36,885 nt of DNA from Anaerolineae bacterium (lineage in GTDB: Bacteria; Chloroflexota; Anaerolineae; Fen-1058). The notes beneath the pieces were generated by a model. It was given only the letters and a program-made list of their open reading frames with translations. It was not told the DNA's origin and did no database searches. The stretch lies in assembly GCA_003154115.1 (NCBI GenBank), contig PMCF01000320.1:6920-43804 (forward strand), in the 5' to 3' direction. The first letter of the stretch is position 1; every line of letters starts with the position of its first letter. Below are positions 6,962-16,296 of the stretch, in pieces. A program made the position numbers and the translations under genes.

Positions 6962-9430
6962 TCCCGGCGTCTCTCTTTCTCTCCATCTTTCGCTCCCTCT
7001 GTCATCGCCGGTGCGTTGCTGTTCCTGCTCGCCTTTCTTCAATTCAGCAGCCTCGCGGTGACCTCGCCAACGATCGATGAGCCAAGCCATCTTGCCGCCG
7101 GGTATGCCTTCCTCACCCGCGGCGATACGCGGATCAAACTTAACGGCCCGATCTTGCCGAATGCGATCGGCGCAGTGCCGCTGCTGTTACAGCCTAATCT
7201 CAAGCTCACCGCTGCCGACGATCCGATGTGGGATGCGAACGATCACAACGGTATCTCCGACGAGTTTGTCTGGCGTGACACGGCTTCGCCGTTCCTGTTG
7301 ATTTACTTGTCACGACTGCCCTTCATCTTCATCAGTTGGCTGCTCGGGGCGTTGATCTTCCGTTGGGCGTCCGAACGCGCGAATGCGTGGGCGGGTGTTT
7401 TTGCGCTGACGCTCTACGTCTTCGATCCAAACTTATTGGCGCACTCGCGCTTGGTGATGACGGACTTCGCGCCGACGGCCATTGCCTGTTTTGCGCTCTA
7501 TGCCTTCGATCGCTGGCTGCGGCAGATGAACAGCCGTAAATGGTTGGTGGCGACGGGCATCTTCACTGGTCTGATGTTGGCCTCCAAGTTCTCGTTGATC
7601 ATGTTTGCCTTGGCGATGGTGATCCTGGTCGTCCTGCGTTCCATTAGAGTGAATTCCACTTTGATTTACGGCTCAGTCATTCCCGCGAAGGCGGGAATCC
7701 AGTGTCGGCAGCTGAATTCCCGCCTTCGCGGGAATGACACAGCACGGCGTAATACCATAAACCAACTTGGAAACCGCTCTGGTCCCCATCAGCGTCTATC
7801 CGCGTTGATCAGCGTCCTATTTGTTTTCCTCATAGCCGTCGTCACGATTTGGGCTGTATACGCTTTTCAGATCGGTCCGGTGAACTCCGGCGGCCTGCCC
7901 GTCCCCGCACCCGGTTTCTGGCGCGAATGGCAATCGGCGCAGTATTATCTCAATCAACCGTGGCCGAATTATCTGTTTGGGCAAACCTCGGAGACGGGCT
8001 GGTGGTATTATTTCCCCATCGCGCTGGTGTTGAAAACACCACTGCCCATGTTGATTTTGTTTGTCGCCGCTTTTGTGCGTACTCTCGTCAAACGCACCTG
8101 GCGCGACGATCTAGTCTTCCTGCTGCCGGCGTTGCTTCTATTCATCAGTCTACTGTTCAGCACGAATAATCTCGGCTATCGCTACCTGCTGCCCATCCTG
8201 CCCTTGCTGATCGTCTATGTCTCTCGTTTCTGGCCGCGCTCAATCTCTCACTCCCTCATTCCCACATTCCCTCTGTCGGTGACTCGTCTTGCCCTATTGA
8301 TCCTCCTTGCGTGGAACATCATCGGCACACTGCGCATCTATCCTTACTATCTCACCTACTTCAACGAAATTGCCGGCGGGCCTGATCGCGGGCGATACAT
8401 TTTATCGGACTCCAACATCGATTGGGGACAGGACATGGTGGGCTTGAAGAACTACGTGACGCAGCACAACATCGATCGCGTCAAACTCAGTTACTTCGGC
8501 ATTGCCCATCCGACCGCGTATGGTTTGCAGACTCAGGCTATTCCGCCCGTTCGCACGGCCATGCATGATCAAGGCGCGTGGTGGTTGAAGACCTACTATC
8601 CGTCTGATCCGCCGCCGGGCGAATATGCGATCAGCGTGGCGAACCTGATGGGCGGCATCTGGATCGATCGGGCGGCGTATGCCTTCTTTCGCGATCGATT
8701 ACCCAGCACCACGATCGGCAATTCGATCTACCTCTATACGATCGAGCCCCGCGGCGAGCCAGTCGATCTTTCGTTGGCCGGTTTACAGATCGATCAGATC
8801 GATCCGGAAACCTATCGGCTGTTTGACACCAACGACGTGCGCCCGCGTTGGTTTGACGCTACCTCGTCAATGATTGCCGCGCCCGGTGAAACGTGGATCG
8901 CTGTGGCTGATGATCAACGGATCGCGCCGGAATTGAGATCACTATTCGAGGGTGTTGCACCGCTCAAACGCGCGAAGTTGACGGACGAAGATCGATCGTA
9001 TGCGTTGTATCACTTCGACCTGGCACAGCGCATGACCGACGCGGTTCGACCGGCCGCACCTCTCTCGGCAAAGTTCGGCGAAACCGCCGAGCTGCTGGGC
9101 TATGATCTGAAGCAGACCGATCAGAATTTGACGTTGATCACTTATTGGCGCGCTGGCGATCAGATCGTGACGCCGCTGCAAATGTTCGTGCATGTATTAG
9201 GATCAGACGGATCGATCGTGGCGCAGCAGGATCGCCTGGACGTTCCCGCGTTTGGCTGGCACGCGGGCGATGTGATCGTACAAGTGCAGCATCTCGATCT
9301 TCCCCCCGCCGTGCAGAAATACGACGTTGCCATTGGTTTCTACAATCCGGATTCAGGCACGCGTCTGCCGGTGACCATAAATGGACAGCCAGGTGGCGAT
9401 CGTCTAGTGTTGAGCGAGGCGCAGCCGTGA
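6959..9430 (+). CDS. GT39-type membrane glycosyltransferase, class II, with C-terminal beta domain
   Basis: This 823-residue protein is the longest of the array and the first class II member. After one membrane segment it has VTSPTIDEPSHLAAGYAF (Asp40-Glu41), then core helices and the outer motif LSDSNIDWGQD (482-492), typical of a GT39 branch. It continues with DVRPRWFDATSSMIA, a Leu-rich outer segment and a beta domain (about 695-823; YWRAGDQ, LDVPAFGWHAGD, GFYNPDSGTRLP). The length excess is mostly an in-frame insert (bases 7647-7825) that holds a REP-like palindrome and a three-unit 10-bp repeat, placed in a loop before a core helix. A C/T-rich tract (8243-8275) sits before the last core helix. 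The ATG lies at the end of a heptad tract, 23 bases after the previous gene, with no Shine-Dalgarno sequence. Confidence 0.85.
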   Translation: MSRRLSFSPSFAPSVIAGALLFLLAFLQFSSLAVTSPTIDEPSHLAAGYAFLTRGDTRIKLNGPILPNAIGAVPLLLQPNLKLTAADDPMWDANDHNGISDEFVWRDTASPFLLIYLSRLPFIFISWLLGALIFRWASERANAWAGVFALTLYVFDPNLLAHSRLVMTDFAPTAIACFALYAFDRWLRQMNSRKWLVATGIFTGLMLASKFSLIMFALAMVILVVLRSIRVNSTLIYGSVIPAKAGIQCRQLNSRLRGNDTARRNTINQLGNRSGPHQRLSALISVLFVFLIAVVTIWAVYAFQIGPVNSGGLPVPAPGFWREWQSAQYYLNQPWPNYLFGQTSETGWWYYFPIALVLKTPLPMLILFVAAFVRTLVKRTWRDDLVFLLPALLLFISLLFSTNNLGYRYLLPILPLLIVYVSRFWPRSISHSLIPTFPLSVTRLALLILLAWNIIGTLRIYPYYLTYFNEIAGGPDRGRYILSDSNIDWGQDMVGLKNYVTQHNIDRVKLSYFGIAHPTAYGLQTQAIPPVRTAMHDQGAWWLKTYYPSDPPPGEYAISVANLMGGIWIDRAAYAFFRDRLPSTTIGNSIYLYTIEPRGEPVDLSLAGLQIDQIDPETYRLFDTNDVRPRWFDATSSMIAAPGETWIAVADDQRIAPELRSLFEGVAPLKRAKLTDEDRSYALYHFDLAQRMTDAVRPAAPLSAKFGETAELLGYDLKQTDQNLTLITYWRAGDQIVTPLQMFVHVLGSDGSIVAQQDRLDVPAFGWHAGDVIVQVQHLDLPPAVQKYDVAIGFYNPDSGTRLPVTINGQPGGDRLVLSEAQP
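7676..7738. repeat. REP-like palindromic element inserted in frame
   Basis: The left arm (7676-7700; GTCATTCCCGCGAAGGCGGG...) and right arm (7714-7738) are complementary at 24 of 25 positions around a 13-base centre. Translation gives the VIPAKAGIQ peptide known from many genomes as a translated dispersed repeat. The host gene stays open through it. Confidence 0.85.
7788..7817 (+). repeat. 10-bp repeat, three units
   Basis: ATCAGCGTCT, ATCCGCGTTG and ATCAGCGTCC lie in tandem and in frame within the gene at 6959. A near copy of all three units in the same order lies at 26808-26837 in another array gene. Confidence 0.75.
8243..8275 (+). repeat. Degenerate C/T-rich heptad tract in a loop
   Basis: The sequence reads TCTCACT, CCCTCAT, TCCCACA, TTCCCTC in approximate 7-base phase. 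It encodes the loop SISHSLIPTFPLS just before the last core helix of the gene at 6959. Confidence 0.5.
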
Positions 9431-11733
9431 AATATCGTTTTGTCGCCATCGGCTTGTTACTGATGCAAGCCTGGTTGATGTTCTCGACTTTGGGAGTCAC
9501 GTCTCCTACAGTCGACGAGCCGCTTCATATTGTGCGCGGCTATGCGTTTGCAGCGCGCGGTGAAGATCGCTTGCGGCTGCGCGGGCCGGTGTTAAGCAAT
9601 GCGTTAAGCGGCGCGGCATTGATGTTGGAACCCGATCTGAAACTGCCGCCTGCCGACGATCCGATCTGGCTGGAACGTGACGGCACCGGTTTGCCGGAAA
9701 CGTTTATGTGGGCGAATACGGCGCCACCGTTGCGGATGATCTTTCTGGCGCGGCTGCCGATGTTGTTTGCCAGCCTGCTGTTGGGCGCGCTGATCTTTCG
9801 TTGGGCGGCGCAACGCAGCGGTCCGCTGGCCGCGTTGGGTGCACTGGCCTTGTATGCCTTCTGTCCGAACATACTGGCGCACGCGCGCGTCGCCACGACC
9901 GATGTGATCACAACCCTGACGTTCTTCGCCGCAGCCTATGCTTTTACCGAAGCCCTGCGTTTGAAACGCTGGACCTGGTGGGTGCCGAGCGGTCTCATGC
10001 TGGGATTGGCGCTGGCCTCCAAGTTTTCGGCGGTGATTTTGCTGCCGGTGATGGCCCTACAAGTCGTGGTGGCCTTGTGGCAAACGCGCTCGATTCGTCG
10101 GGCCTGGCGCATGCCGATCGGATTATTATTCGCGACGTTGAGCATCGCCGCAGTGACACTGTGGGGTGTGTATCGTTTCAAGATTGGGCCGTTGGATAAC
10201 AGCAATCTGATCGTGCCCGCGCCATCGTACTGGGGCGAATGGCTGGCCTTGAATGAATACCTCGCCGCGCCGCTGCCCGCCTATCTATTGGGGCAAGTGT
10301 CGACGCACGGCTGGTGGTATTACTATCCCGTGACGGTTGTATTGAAAACGCCGTTACCCGTGTTGATATTGCTGGTGGCGGCCGTGGTGTTGATGATCGT
10401 CAAACGTAGTTGGTGGCGTAACCTGCCGATGTGGTTGCCACCGGCTCTGTTGCTGTTGACGTTGTTGGTCAGCCCACACGATTTGGGCTATCGTTACTTA
10501 CTCCCCATATTGCCCTTCATCTTTGTTGCCTGTGCCGATGTTTTTGCCGCGGCACGACGAAGACGCTGGACGATGATGGTCGCCGTGTTGCTGATCGGCT
10601 GGCAGATCATCGGCACGCTGCGCATTTATCCGTACTACTTTGCGTTCTTCAACGAAGCGGCCGGTGGCCCGGAACGTGGACGTTATTTATTGTCGGATTC
10701 CAATCTCGATTGGGGGCAGGATCTTGTCGGTCTGAAAGACTACGTCGAGCAGCAGCGCATCACCGATCTGAATCTCAGTTACTTCGGTAACACTCCTCCG
10801 CAAGTCTATGGTCTGCATACCTACGCACTACCGCCGGTGCGCTCGGCGATGCACGAGCAGGGCGCGTGGTGGCTGCATCGTTTTTACCCGCTCGATCCGG
10901 CACCGGGCACCTATGCGATCAGCGTAGCGAATCTAATGGGCGGCCTCTGGAACAATCAATCAGACTACGCCTATTTTCGTGAGCGCGTGCCGGATGCTAT
11001 CATCGGGCATACCATCTACGTCTATACCGTTCCGCCGCGTGGCGTGCCTAGCGATGTGTCCTTCGCCGGACTGCAACTCGATCAGATCGACTCGGCCACG
11101 TATCAACAGTTCGCTACCAATGACGTTCGCCCACATTGGTTTGATGCGACGTCTTCATTGATCGCTGCTTCCAATCGATCCTGGCTGGCGATCGCAGATG
11201 CTCAACCGCTTGCGCCGCAGCTGGCTTCCCTGTTTGCCGACGTTCAACCGATCACGCGCACCGTGACAACCGACGATCGGCGTCCCTATGCGTTGTATTA
11301 TTTTGACTTGAGCCAACGGTTGTTGTCTGCTGCCCGACGAAGCGATCAAACGACCACGAGGGGAGAATTACCGATCGGGTTTGGCCACACGGCAGAGCTC
11401 ATCGGCTATCAGCTGGACGAGCAAGGTCCCGGCCTGACACTCGTCACGTATTGGCGCGCCGGCGATCAGGCGATAGCGCCGCTGCAAATGTTTGTACACG
11501 TGTTGGGTGCAGATGGATCGATCGTGGCGCAGCAGGACCGGTTGGACGTTCCGGCTTACGGTTGGCGCGCCGGCGATGTGTTTGCGCAAGTGCATCATCT
11601 CGATCGGCCGGCGCGAGCCGCGAGCGTCGCTATCGGTCTGTATCAGCCTGACACGGGTCAACGCCTGCCGGTGATCGTCAACGGCCATGAAGTCGATCAA
11701 CGTCTGGTGTTGAAAACGCTGGGGAATCCCTGA
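9427..11733 (+). CDS. GT39-type membrane glycosyltransferase, class II, with C-terminal beta domain
   Basis: 768 residues from a GTG that overlaps the previous stop as GTGA. The frame extends back to 9145 but that part lies inside the upstream gene, and the start MKYRFVAIGLLL matches MKYRLAAAGLLL of the next gene, fixing the start. The outer loop has TSPTVDEPLHIVRGYA (Asp30-Glu31), followed by LKLPPADDPIW, helices with RWAAQRSGPLAALGAL, then LSDSNLDWGQD (422-432), DVRPHWFDATSSLIA and the beta module (LDVPAYGWRAGD, GLYQPDTGQRLP). No short repeats are seen in it. Together with the next gene it looks like a tandem duplication. Likely role: sugar transfer from a lipid-linked donor outside the membrane; the acceptor is unknown. 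A GAGG stretch lies about 10 bases upstream of the start. Confidence 0.87.
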   Translation: MKYRFVAIGLLLMQAWLMFSTLGVTSPTVDEPLHIVRGYAFAARGEDRLRLRGPVLSNALSGAALMLEPDLKLPPADDPIWLERDGTGLPETFMWANTAPPLRMIFLARLPMLFASLLLGALIFRWAAQRSGPLAALGALALYAFCPNILAHARVATTDVITTLTFFAAAYAFTEALRLKRWTWWVPSGLMLGLALASKFSAVILLPVMALQVVVALWQTRSIRRAWRMPIGLLFATLSIAAVTLWGVYRFKIGPLDNSNLIVPAPSYWGEWLALNEYLAAPLPAYLLGQVSTHGWWYYYPVTVVLKTPLPVLILLVAAVVLMIVKRSWWRNLPMWLPPALLLLTLLVSPHDLGYRYLLPILPFIFVACADVFAAARRRRWTMMVAVLLIGWQIIGTLRIYPYYFAFFNEAAGGPERGRYLLSDSNLDWGQDLVGLKDYVEQQRITDLNLSYFGNTPPQVYGLHTYALPPVRSAMHEQGAWWLHRFYPLDPAPGTYAISVANLMGGLWNNQSDYAYFRERVPDAIIGHTIYVYTVPPRGVPSDVSFAGLQLDQIDSATYQQFATNDVRPHWFDATSSLIAASNRSWLAIADAQPLAPQLASLFADVQPITRTVTTDDRRPYALYYFDLSQRLLSAARRSDQTTTRGELPIGFGHTAELIGYQLDEQGPGLTLVTYWRAGDQAIAPLQMFVHVLGADGSIVAQQDRLDVPAYGWRAGDVFAQVHHLDRPARAASVAIGLYQPDTGQRLPVIVNGHEVDQRLVLKTLGNP

Positions 11734-14087
11734 TGAAATATCGCCTGGCTGCGGCGGGTTTGCTGCTCATCATGTTGTGGTTGGAAGTCTCGACGTTGTC
11801 GATCACGGCCGCCACGCCCGATGAACCGATGCACATCTTGCGCGGTTACGTGTTCGTCGCGCGTGGCCGCGATCGCATCGGATCGTGCGTGCCGTGCAGC
11901 CCGATACTCGCCGGATCGTTGATCGGCGCAGGGTTGAAACTGGAACCCGATCTGCACTTACCACCGGCTGACGATCCCGGCTGGGACGACAAAACGGCCT
12001 TCGGCTTTCAAGAACAATTCTTGTGGGACAACACCGCTCCGCCACAGCGCCTGATCTTTCTGGCGCGGCTGCCGATCGTGTTTGTGAGTCTGTTGTTGGG
12101 CGCGTTGGTCTTCCGTTGGGCGGCGCAACGCAGCGGGCCATGGCCGGCCCTGGGCGCGCTCACGTTGTACGTGTTCTGCCCGAACTTTCTCGCGCATGCG
12201 CGCCTCGCCACGACCGATGTGGTGGCGGCTGCCACGTTTGTGTTGAGTGTCTACACCTTCACACGCGCATTAAATTCAACACGATGGATCAGGTGGGTGG
12301 TTAGCGGCATCGCGTTAGGTCTGGCGTTAGCCGCCAAGATTTCGGCGGTATGGTTGCCCGTGACTTTTGCGATTTTGGTTTTGAGCCGACTCTGGCAGAC
12401 GCGACACGATCGACGAAGTTGGCTGCCACCGATCGGGTTGTTGATCAGCACCGGTGTGATCGGCGGTCTGACGCTGTGGGGCATCTACCGCTTCACGATC
12501 GGCCCGATCAATCCCGGCGGCTTTCCGGTTCCTGCCCCGGCGTATTGGTGGGAATGGCAATCGTTCAACGATTACTTGAAAGATCCTTTGCCCGGTTACT
12601 TGTTGGGACAGCTCTCACAGTTTGGCTGGTGGTACTACTTCCCGATCGCATTTCTGGCGAAGACGCCGCTGCCGGTGTTGATCTTTTTGGGGCTGGCCGT
12701 GGCGCACACCTTGCGGGCGCGTAGCTGGTTGAAGGATTTGTCGCTGATCGTCGCGCCGGTGCTGTTGTTCGCCAGTCTGTTGTTCAGCCCGCATGCGTTG
12801 GGCTATCGCTATCTGCTGCCGATCGTGCCGTTTATTTTTGTGTATAGCGCAGATGTGATCAAAGCCGCCTTGAAGACGCGCTGGTCGCAAATCGTGATGG
12901 GTGTCTTGATCGTGTGGCAGGTGATCGGCACACTGCGTTACTACCCGTCGTATCTGACCTTCTTCAACGAGATCATCGGTGGGCCCGATCGTGGCCGCTA
13001 CCTCTTGATCGATTCCAATCTTGATTGGGGGCAGGATTTGCCGGCGTTGAAGCAGTTCGTGGCTGATCATCAAATCGATCAGATCAACTTTAGTTATTCT
13101 GGCGCAACACCGCCCAGCGTGTACGGCCTCAAGACCGAAGCGCTGCCGCCGGTTTATCCGGCCATGCGCGATCAAGGCGCGTGGTGGTTGCACACCTTCT
13201 ATCCAGCCGATCCAGCGCCGGGCTGGTACGCCATCAGCGTCAACCCGCTGATGAGCGAGCCTGCTAACTACGCCTTATTCCGCGATCGAAAACCGGAGGC
13301 GGTGGTGGGCAACTCGATCTATCTGTATGACATTCCCGCGAGGGGCGAGCCGGTTGATGTGTCCTTGTCCGGCTTGCAGATTGATCAAGTTGAGGCAGAA
13401 ACGTTCAAGCAATTTGGCACCAACGATGTGCGCTTGCGCTGGTTCGATGCGACGACCTCGCTCATGGCGGCCCCCGATCGTTCATGGGTAGCGCTTGCGA
13501 CTAATCAGACGTTGGCATCTGAATTGGCTCCGCTCTTCGCCGGGGTTGAGCCGGTGACGCAAACGCAAACGACGGACGGTCAAGCCTATCGATTGTATGA
13601 CTTCGATCTAGGCTCACGCCTGCAAACAGCCGCGCAGCAATCCGCTCAAACGGCAGCGTGGAGTCCACAGTTGTACCCGACGCCGGATGCTGCACACGCT
13701 GTGAGTTTACCGGTGAGCTTTGGCGACACGGCGGAATTGATCGGGTACACATTGACTCCGCATGATCGTGGCTTGACGCTGGTCACTTACTGGCGGGCAG
13801 GCGACCAGGTTGTGAAGCCGCTGCAGCTGTTCGCGCATGCCATCGCTTCTGATGGATCGATCGTAGCGCAGGAGGATCGTTTGGATGTTCCGGCCTTTGG
13901 TTGGCGCGTGGGCGATTTGATCGCGCAGGTCAATCAACTCAACTTGACGGATGGGGTGCATCTGGCACAGCCCGTCTGGATCGAAGTGGGCCTGTATAAT
14001 TCGGACTCCGGAGAGCGCGTGCCGGTCGTGGTGAACGGACAGCCGGTAGATTCGCGCTTGCTGTTGCAACGGGTTAAACTTCACTAG
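11733..14087 (+). CDS. GT39-type membrane glycosyltransferase, class II, with C-terminal beta domain
   Basis: 784 residues, starting in a TGATG one-base overlap with the previous stop. It is closely related to its upstream neighbour throughout: MKYR start, TPDEPMHILRGY (Asp30-Glu31), LKLEPDLHLPPADDPGW, FRWAAQRSGPWPALGAL, LIDSNLDWGQD (425-435), DVRLRWFDATTSLMA and the beta domain (LDVPAFGWRVGD, GLYNSDSGERVP). It differs in the first outer loop, where the neighbour's RGPVLSNALSG is replaced by GSCVPCSPILAG, introducing a Cys-x-x-Cys pair (52-55). The stop codon is the TAG inside a CTAGAGC motif that begins the repeat element downstream, so the present end may have been set by insertion of that element. 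Confidence 0.87.
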   Translation: MKYRLAAAGLLLIMLWLEVSTLSITAATPDEPMHILRGYVFVARGRDRIGSCVPCSPILAGSLIGAGLKLEPDLHLPPADDPGWDDKTAFGFQEQFLWDNTAPPQRLIFLARLPIVFVSLLLGALVFRWAAQRSGPWPALGALTLYVFCPNFLAHARLATTDVVAAATFVLSVYTFTRALNSTRWIRWVVSGIALGLALAAKISAVWLPVTFAILVLSRLWQTRHDRRSWLPPIGLLISTGVIGGLTLWGIYRFTIGPINPGGFPVPAPAYWWEWQSFNDYLKDPLPGYLLGQLSQFGWWYYFPIAFLAKTPLPVLIFLGLAVAHTLRARSWLKDLSLIVAPVLLFASLLFSPHALGYRYLLPIVPFIFVYSADVIKAALKTRWSQIVMGVLIVWQVIGTLRYYPSYLTFFNEIIGGPDRGRYLLIDSNLDWGQDLPALKQFVADHQIDQINFSYSGATPPSVYGLKTEALPPVYPAMRDQGAWWLHTFYPADPAPGWYAISVNPLMSEPANYALFRDRKPEAVVGNSIYLYDIPARGEPVDVSLSGLQIDQVEAETFKQFGTNDVRLRWFDATTSLMAAPDRSWVALATNQTLASELAPLFAGVEPVTQTQTTDGQAYRLYDFDLGSRLQTAAQQSAQTAAWSPQLYPTPDAAHAVSLPVSFGDTAELIGYTLTPHDRGLTLVTYWRAGDQVVKPLQLFAHAIASDGSIVAQEDRLDVPAFGWRVGDLIAQVNQLNLTDGVHLAQPVWIEVGLYNSDSGERVPVVVNGQPVDSRLLLQRVKLH

Positions 14088-14300
14088 AGCAGTTCCCAAG
14101 TTGATTTACGATCCGGACTCGAGGCTTCAACCGGAATCCGCCTAAAGGCTCCACTCCAGAAGTCGTAAATCAAACTGGAATTCGCTCTAGATCGCATTCT
14201 GATTTGATTGTGTCAGTGCTCTCGCTGGACGACAGTCCAGCGGTTGGAAACGGCGGACTGTCGTCCGCCTTGAGCGTAACCCATTTAGGAATTCGCTCTA
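14084..14300. repeat. Composite inverted-repeat element between two array genes
   Basis: This fills the only gap above 200 bases in the array. An imperfect 30-bp inverted repeat (14084-14113 against 14161-14190) begins with CTAGAGC and ends with GCTCTAG. The end motif GGAATTCGCTCTA recurs as a direct copy (14177-14189 and 14288-14300). Between these are two overlapping hairpins that exclude each other: GCTGGAC/GTCCAGC (14224-14241) and GGACGACAGTCC/GGACTGTCGTCC (14227-14266). No open frame of interest is present. The stretch CCTAAAGGCTCCACTCCAGA (14141-14160) is shared, 18 of 20 bases, with an element inside the gene at 20689. Confidence 0.75.
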
Positions 14301-14313
14301 AAAACGATTGGAC

Positions 14314-16296
14314 ATGATAAGGTCCCGTTCGTTCAATGATAAGCTGGCATCCATCGCGCTTTTTGCGGCGATTCTGATCGGTTATCTGCTGAGTGGCAAT
14401 CGCGCGCCGTTTGACTCCGCACTCTATCTGCATACTTCGCTGAGCCTGGTGCGTGAAGGCAATACGGATCTAAACGAATATCCTGATGTGGTGGCGCAGG
14501 TCTGGTGGCCGCCGGATAAGGTCGATGGCCGTTGGTATGACACCGCGCCGATCGGTACGCCCGTGCTGATGGCGCCGATCATGTTGGCGATCGATCGCAT
14601 CTCGACCTGGCTGGGATTAGGCGACTTCAACGACTACCTTAAGCACAACCTGCCGGAGAATCTTCAATCTGTGTTCGCCAGCATCATCGTCGCGTTGACG
14701 GCGGTGTTGTTATATGGCATCGCGCGGCGTGAGTTGAATCAATTCTATGCGGTGCTGCTGGCGTTGATGTTCGCGTTTGGCACCTCGGCCTGGTCTGTAG
14801 CCAGTCGCACGCTGTGGCAGCACGATTTGTCGATCTTGCTGTTGACGCTGGCGCTTTACGTGTTGTTGCTGGCGCGTGCTAAGCCGGCCCGCATCCAATA
14901 CCTCGGCCTCATCGTGGCCGCCGCGTATGTGATCCGCCCGACGAATAGCATCGCCGTCATCGTGTACACGTTGTTCGTGCTCTTGTACTACCGTCGCTTC
15001 CTGTGGCGTTATCTCGCCTGGGCCGCGGTCATTGCGGCGCCGTTTGTGTGGTACAGCCTGTCGATCTATCACGCGCTCTTGCCGCCATACTACCGCGCTT
15101 TTTCGCTGTTATCGGGCGCGACGTTTTTTCAGGCGTTGGTCGGGCATCTCATTAGCCCGTCGCGCGGCCTATTGATTTTCTCGCCGCTGTTGATCTTTGC
15201 GCTAATCGGTATCGCATTGAAAATCAAGCAGCGGCAGTGGCGGCGCGAGGATGGTGTGCTGCTCGGCATTGTCGGGTTGCATTGGATCGTCGTGTCGTTG
15301 TGGTGGAACTGGTGGGCGGGTGTGTCGTTTGGGCCGCGCATCTGGACGGACATGCTGCCGTATCTGGCGTACTTTATCATTCCGACCTTGACGGCGTTCG
15401 CGGCTTTGCGTGGCAAGCGTCGTTGGGTGGCGAGCGCTGTGGGCGCATTACTCATCGGCTGGAGCCTGTTCGTGCATTATCGCGGCGCGAATGCCGCGGA
15501 AGTGATGGATTGGAATGGGCAGCCTGCCCCGATCGATTCGTATCCGCAACGCGTCTGGGACTGGCGCGATCCGCAATGGTTGCGTGGCGTGAACTTCGAT
15601 CCGCCGATCGATCTGGCCGTGTCGGGTATTCCGTATGCCCAGGTCATCGATTCCGACGTGCAGTCTCTTGTGGGATCACGCAATATTCACGGGCGTCAGT
15701 TCGATGTGACCTCGTCGCTCATCGCGCCGCCGGGTGATGCCTGGTTCGCCATCGCCGAGAATCAAACCCTGGCAGCGGAACTTGCTGCGTTGTTTGATCA
15801 GGCCCAGCCGCTGAGTGAGGGCCGCACGATTACCGAGAATCCACCTTATCGGTTGTACCGTTTCAATTTGGCTGAACGCGTGCAGCAAACAGCGCAGCGT
15901 GCGGACCAGGTGACGACAGAGGCTAACCTGCCGGTGAAGTTTGGTGACACGGCGGAGTTGATGGGCTATCAACTCACGCCTGCTGCGGAAGGGTTGACGC
16001 TCATCACCTACTGGCGCGCGGGCGAACACATCATTGCGCCGTTGAAGTTGTTCGTGCACGCCTTGGGATCGGATGGCGCGATCGTGGCGCAGGATGATCG
16101 CCTGGATGTCCCCGCTGAGTTGTGGCATACGGGCGATTGGATCGTGCAAGTCAATCACGTCATGGTGCCGCCCGGCATGAAATCTGTCACAGTCGCCATC
16201 GGCCTGTATAATCCAGAGACCAACACCCGCCTGCCGATCAATCTCAATGACCGAACAACCGATCGGCTGTTGCTCAGGCAAATCGATCTCAAGTGA
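14314..16296 (+). CDS. GT-C type membrane glycosyltransferase with class II-like outer module
   Basis: 660 residues from ATG 14314 (an in-frame TTG lies two codons earlier). The membrane part differs from its neighbours: after helix 1 the loop reads NRAPFDSALYLHTSLSLVRE, then WWPPDKVDGRWYD, a layout also seen loosely in the gene at 20689. From about residue 460 the protein resembles the class II genes: GRQFDVTSSLIAPPGDAWFA, AAELAALF, KFGDTAELMGYQL, TYWRAGEH, LDVPAELWHTGD, GLYNPETNTRLP. This suggests an outer module exchanged between different membrane cores. The class II DSNLDWGQD motif is absent. The gene follows the composite repeat and is the one clear restart point in the array; no Shine-Dalgarno sequence is seen. 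Family assignment at GT-C level is good; the exact family is less sure. Confidence 0.8.
   Translation: MIRSRSFNDKLASIALFAAILIGYLLSGNRAPFDSALYLHTSLSLVREGNTDLNEYPDVVAQVWWPPDKVDGRWYDTAPIGTPVLMAPIMLAIDRISTWLGLGDFNDYLKHNLPENLQSVFASIIVALTAVLLYGIARRELNQFYAVLLALMFAFGTSAWSVASRTLWQHDLSILLLTLALYVLLLARAKPARIQYLGLIVAAAYVIRPTNSIAVIVYTLFVLLYYRRFLWRYLAWAAVIAAPFVWYSLSIYHALLPPYYRAFSLLSGATFFQALVGHLISPSRGLLIFSPLLIFALIGIALKIKQRQWRREDGVLLGIVGLHWIVVSLWWNWWAGVSFGPRIWTDMLPYLAYFIIPTLTAFAALRGKRRWVASAVGALLIGWSLFVHYRGANAAEVMDWNGQPAPIDSYPQRVWDWRDPQWLRGVNFDPPIDLAVSGIPYAQVIDSDVQSLVGSRNIHGRQFDVTSSLIAPPGDAWFAIAENQTLAAELAALFDQAQPLSEGRTITENPPYRLYRFNLAERVQQTAQRADQVTTEANLPVKFGDTAELMGYQLTPAAEGLTLITYWRAGEHIIAPLKLFVHALGSDGAIVAQDDRLDVPAELWHTGDWIVQVNHVMVPPGMKSVTVAIGLYNPETNTRLPINLNDRTTDRLLLRQIDLK

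Noticed and set aside
9145-9426. Upstream extension of the gene starting at 9427
   Set aside because: The extension lies inside the preceding gene, and the MKYR start is shared with the paralogue at 11733.
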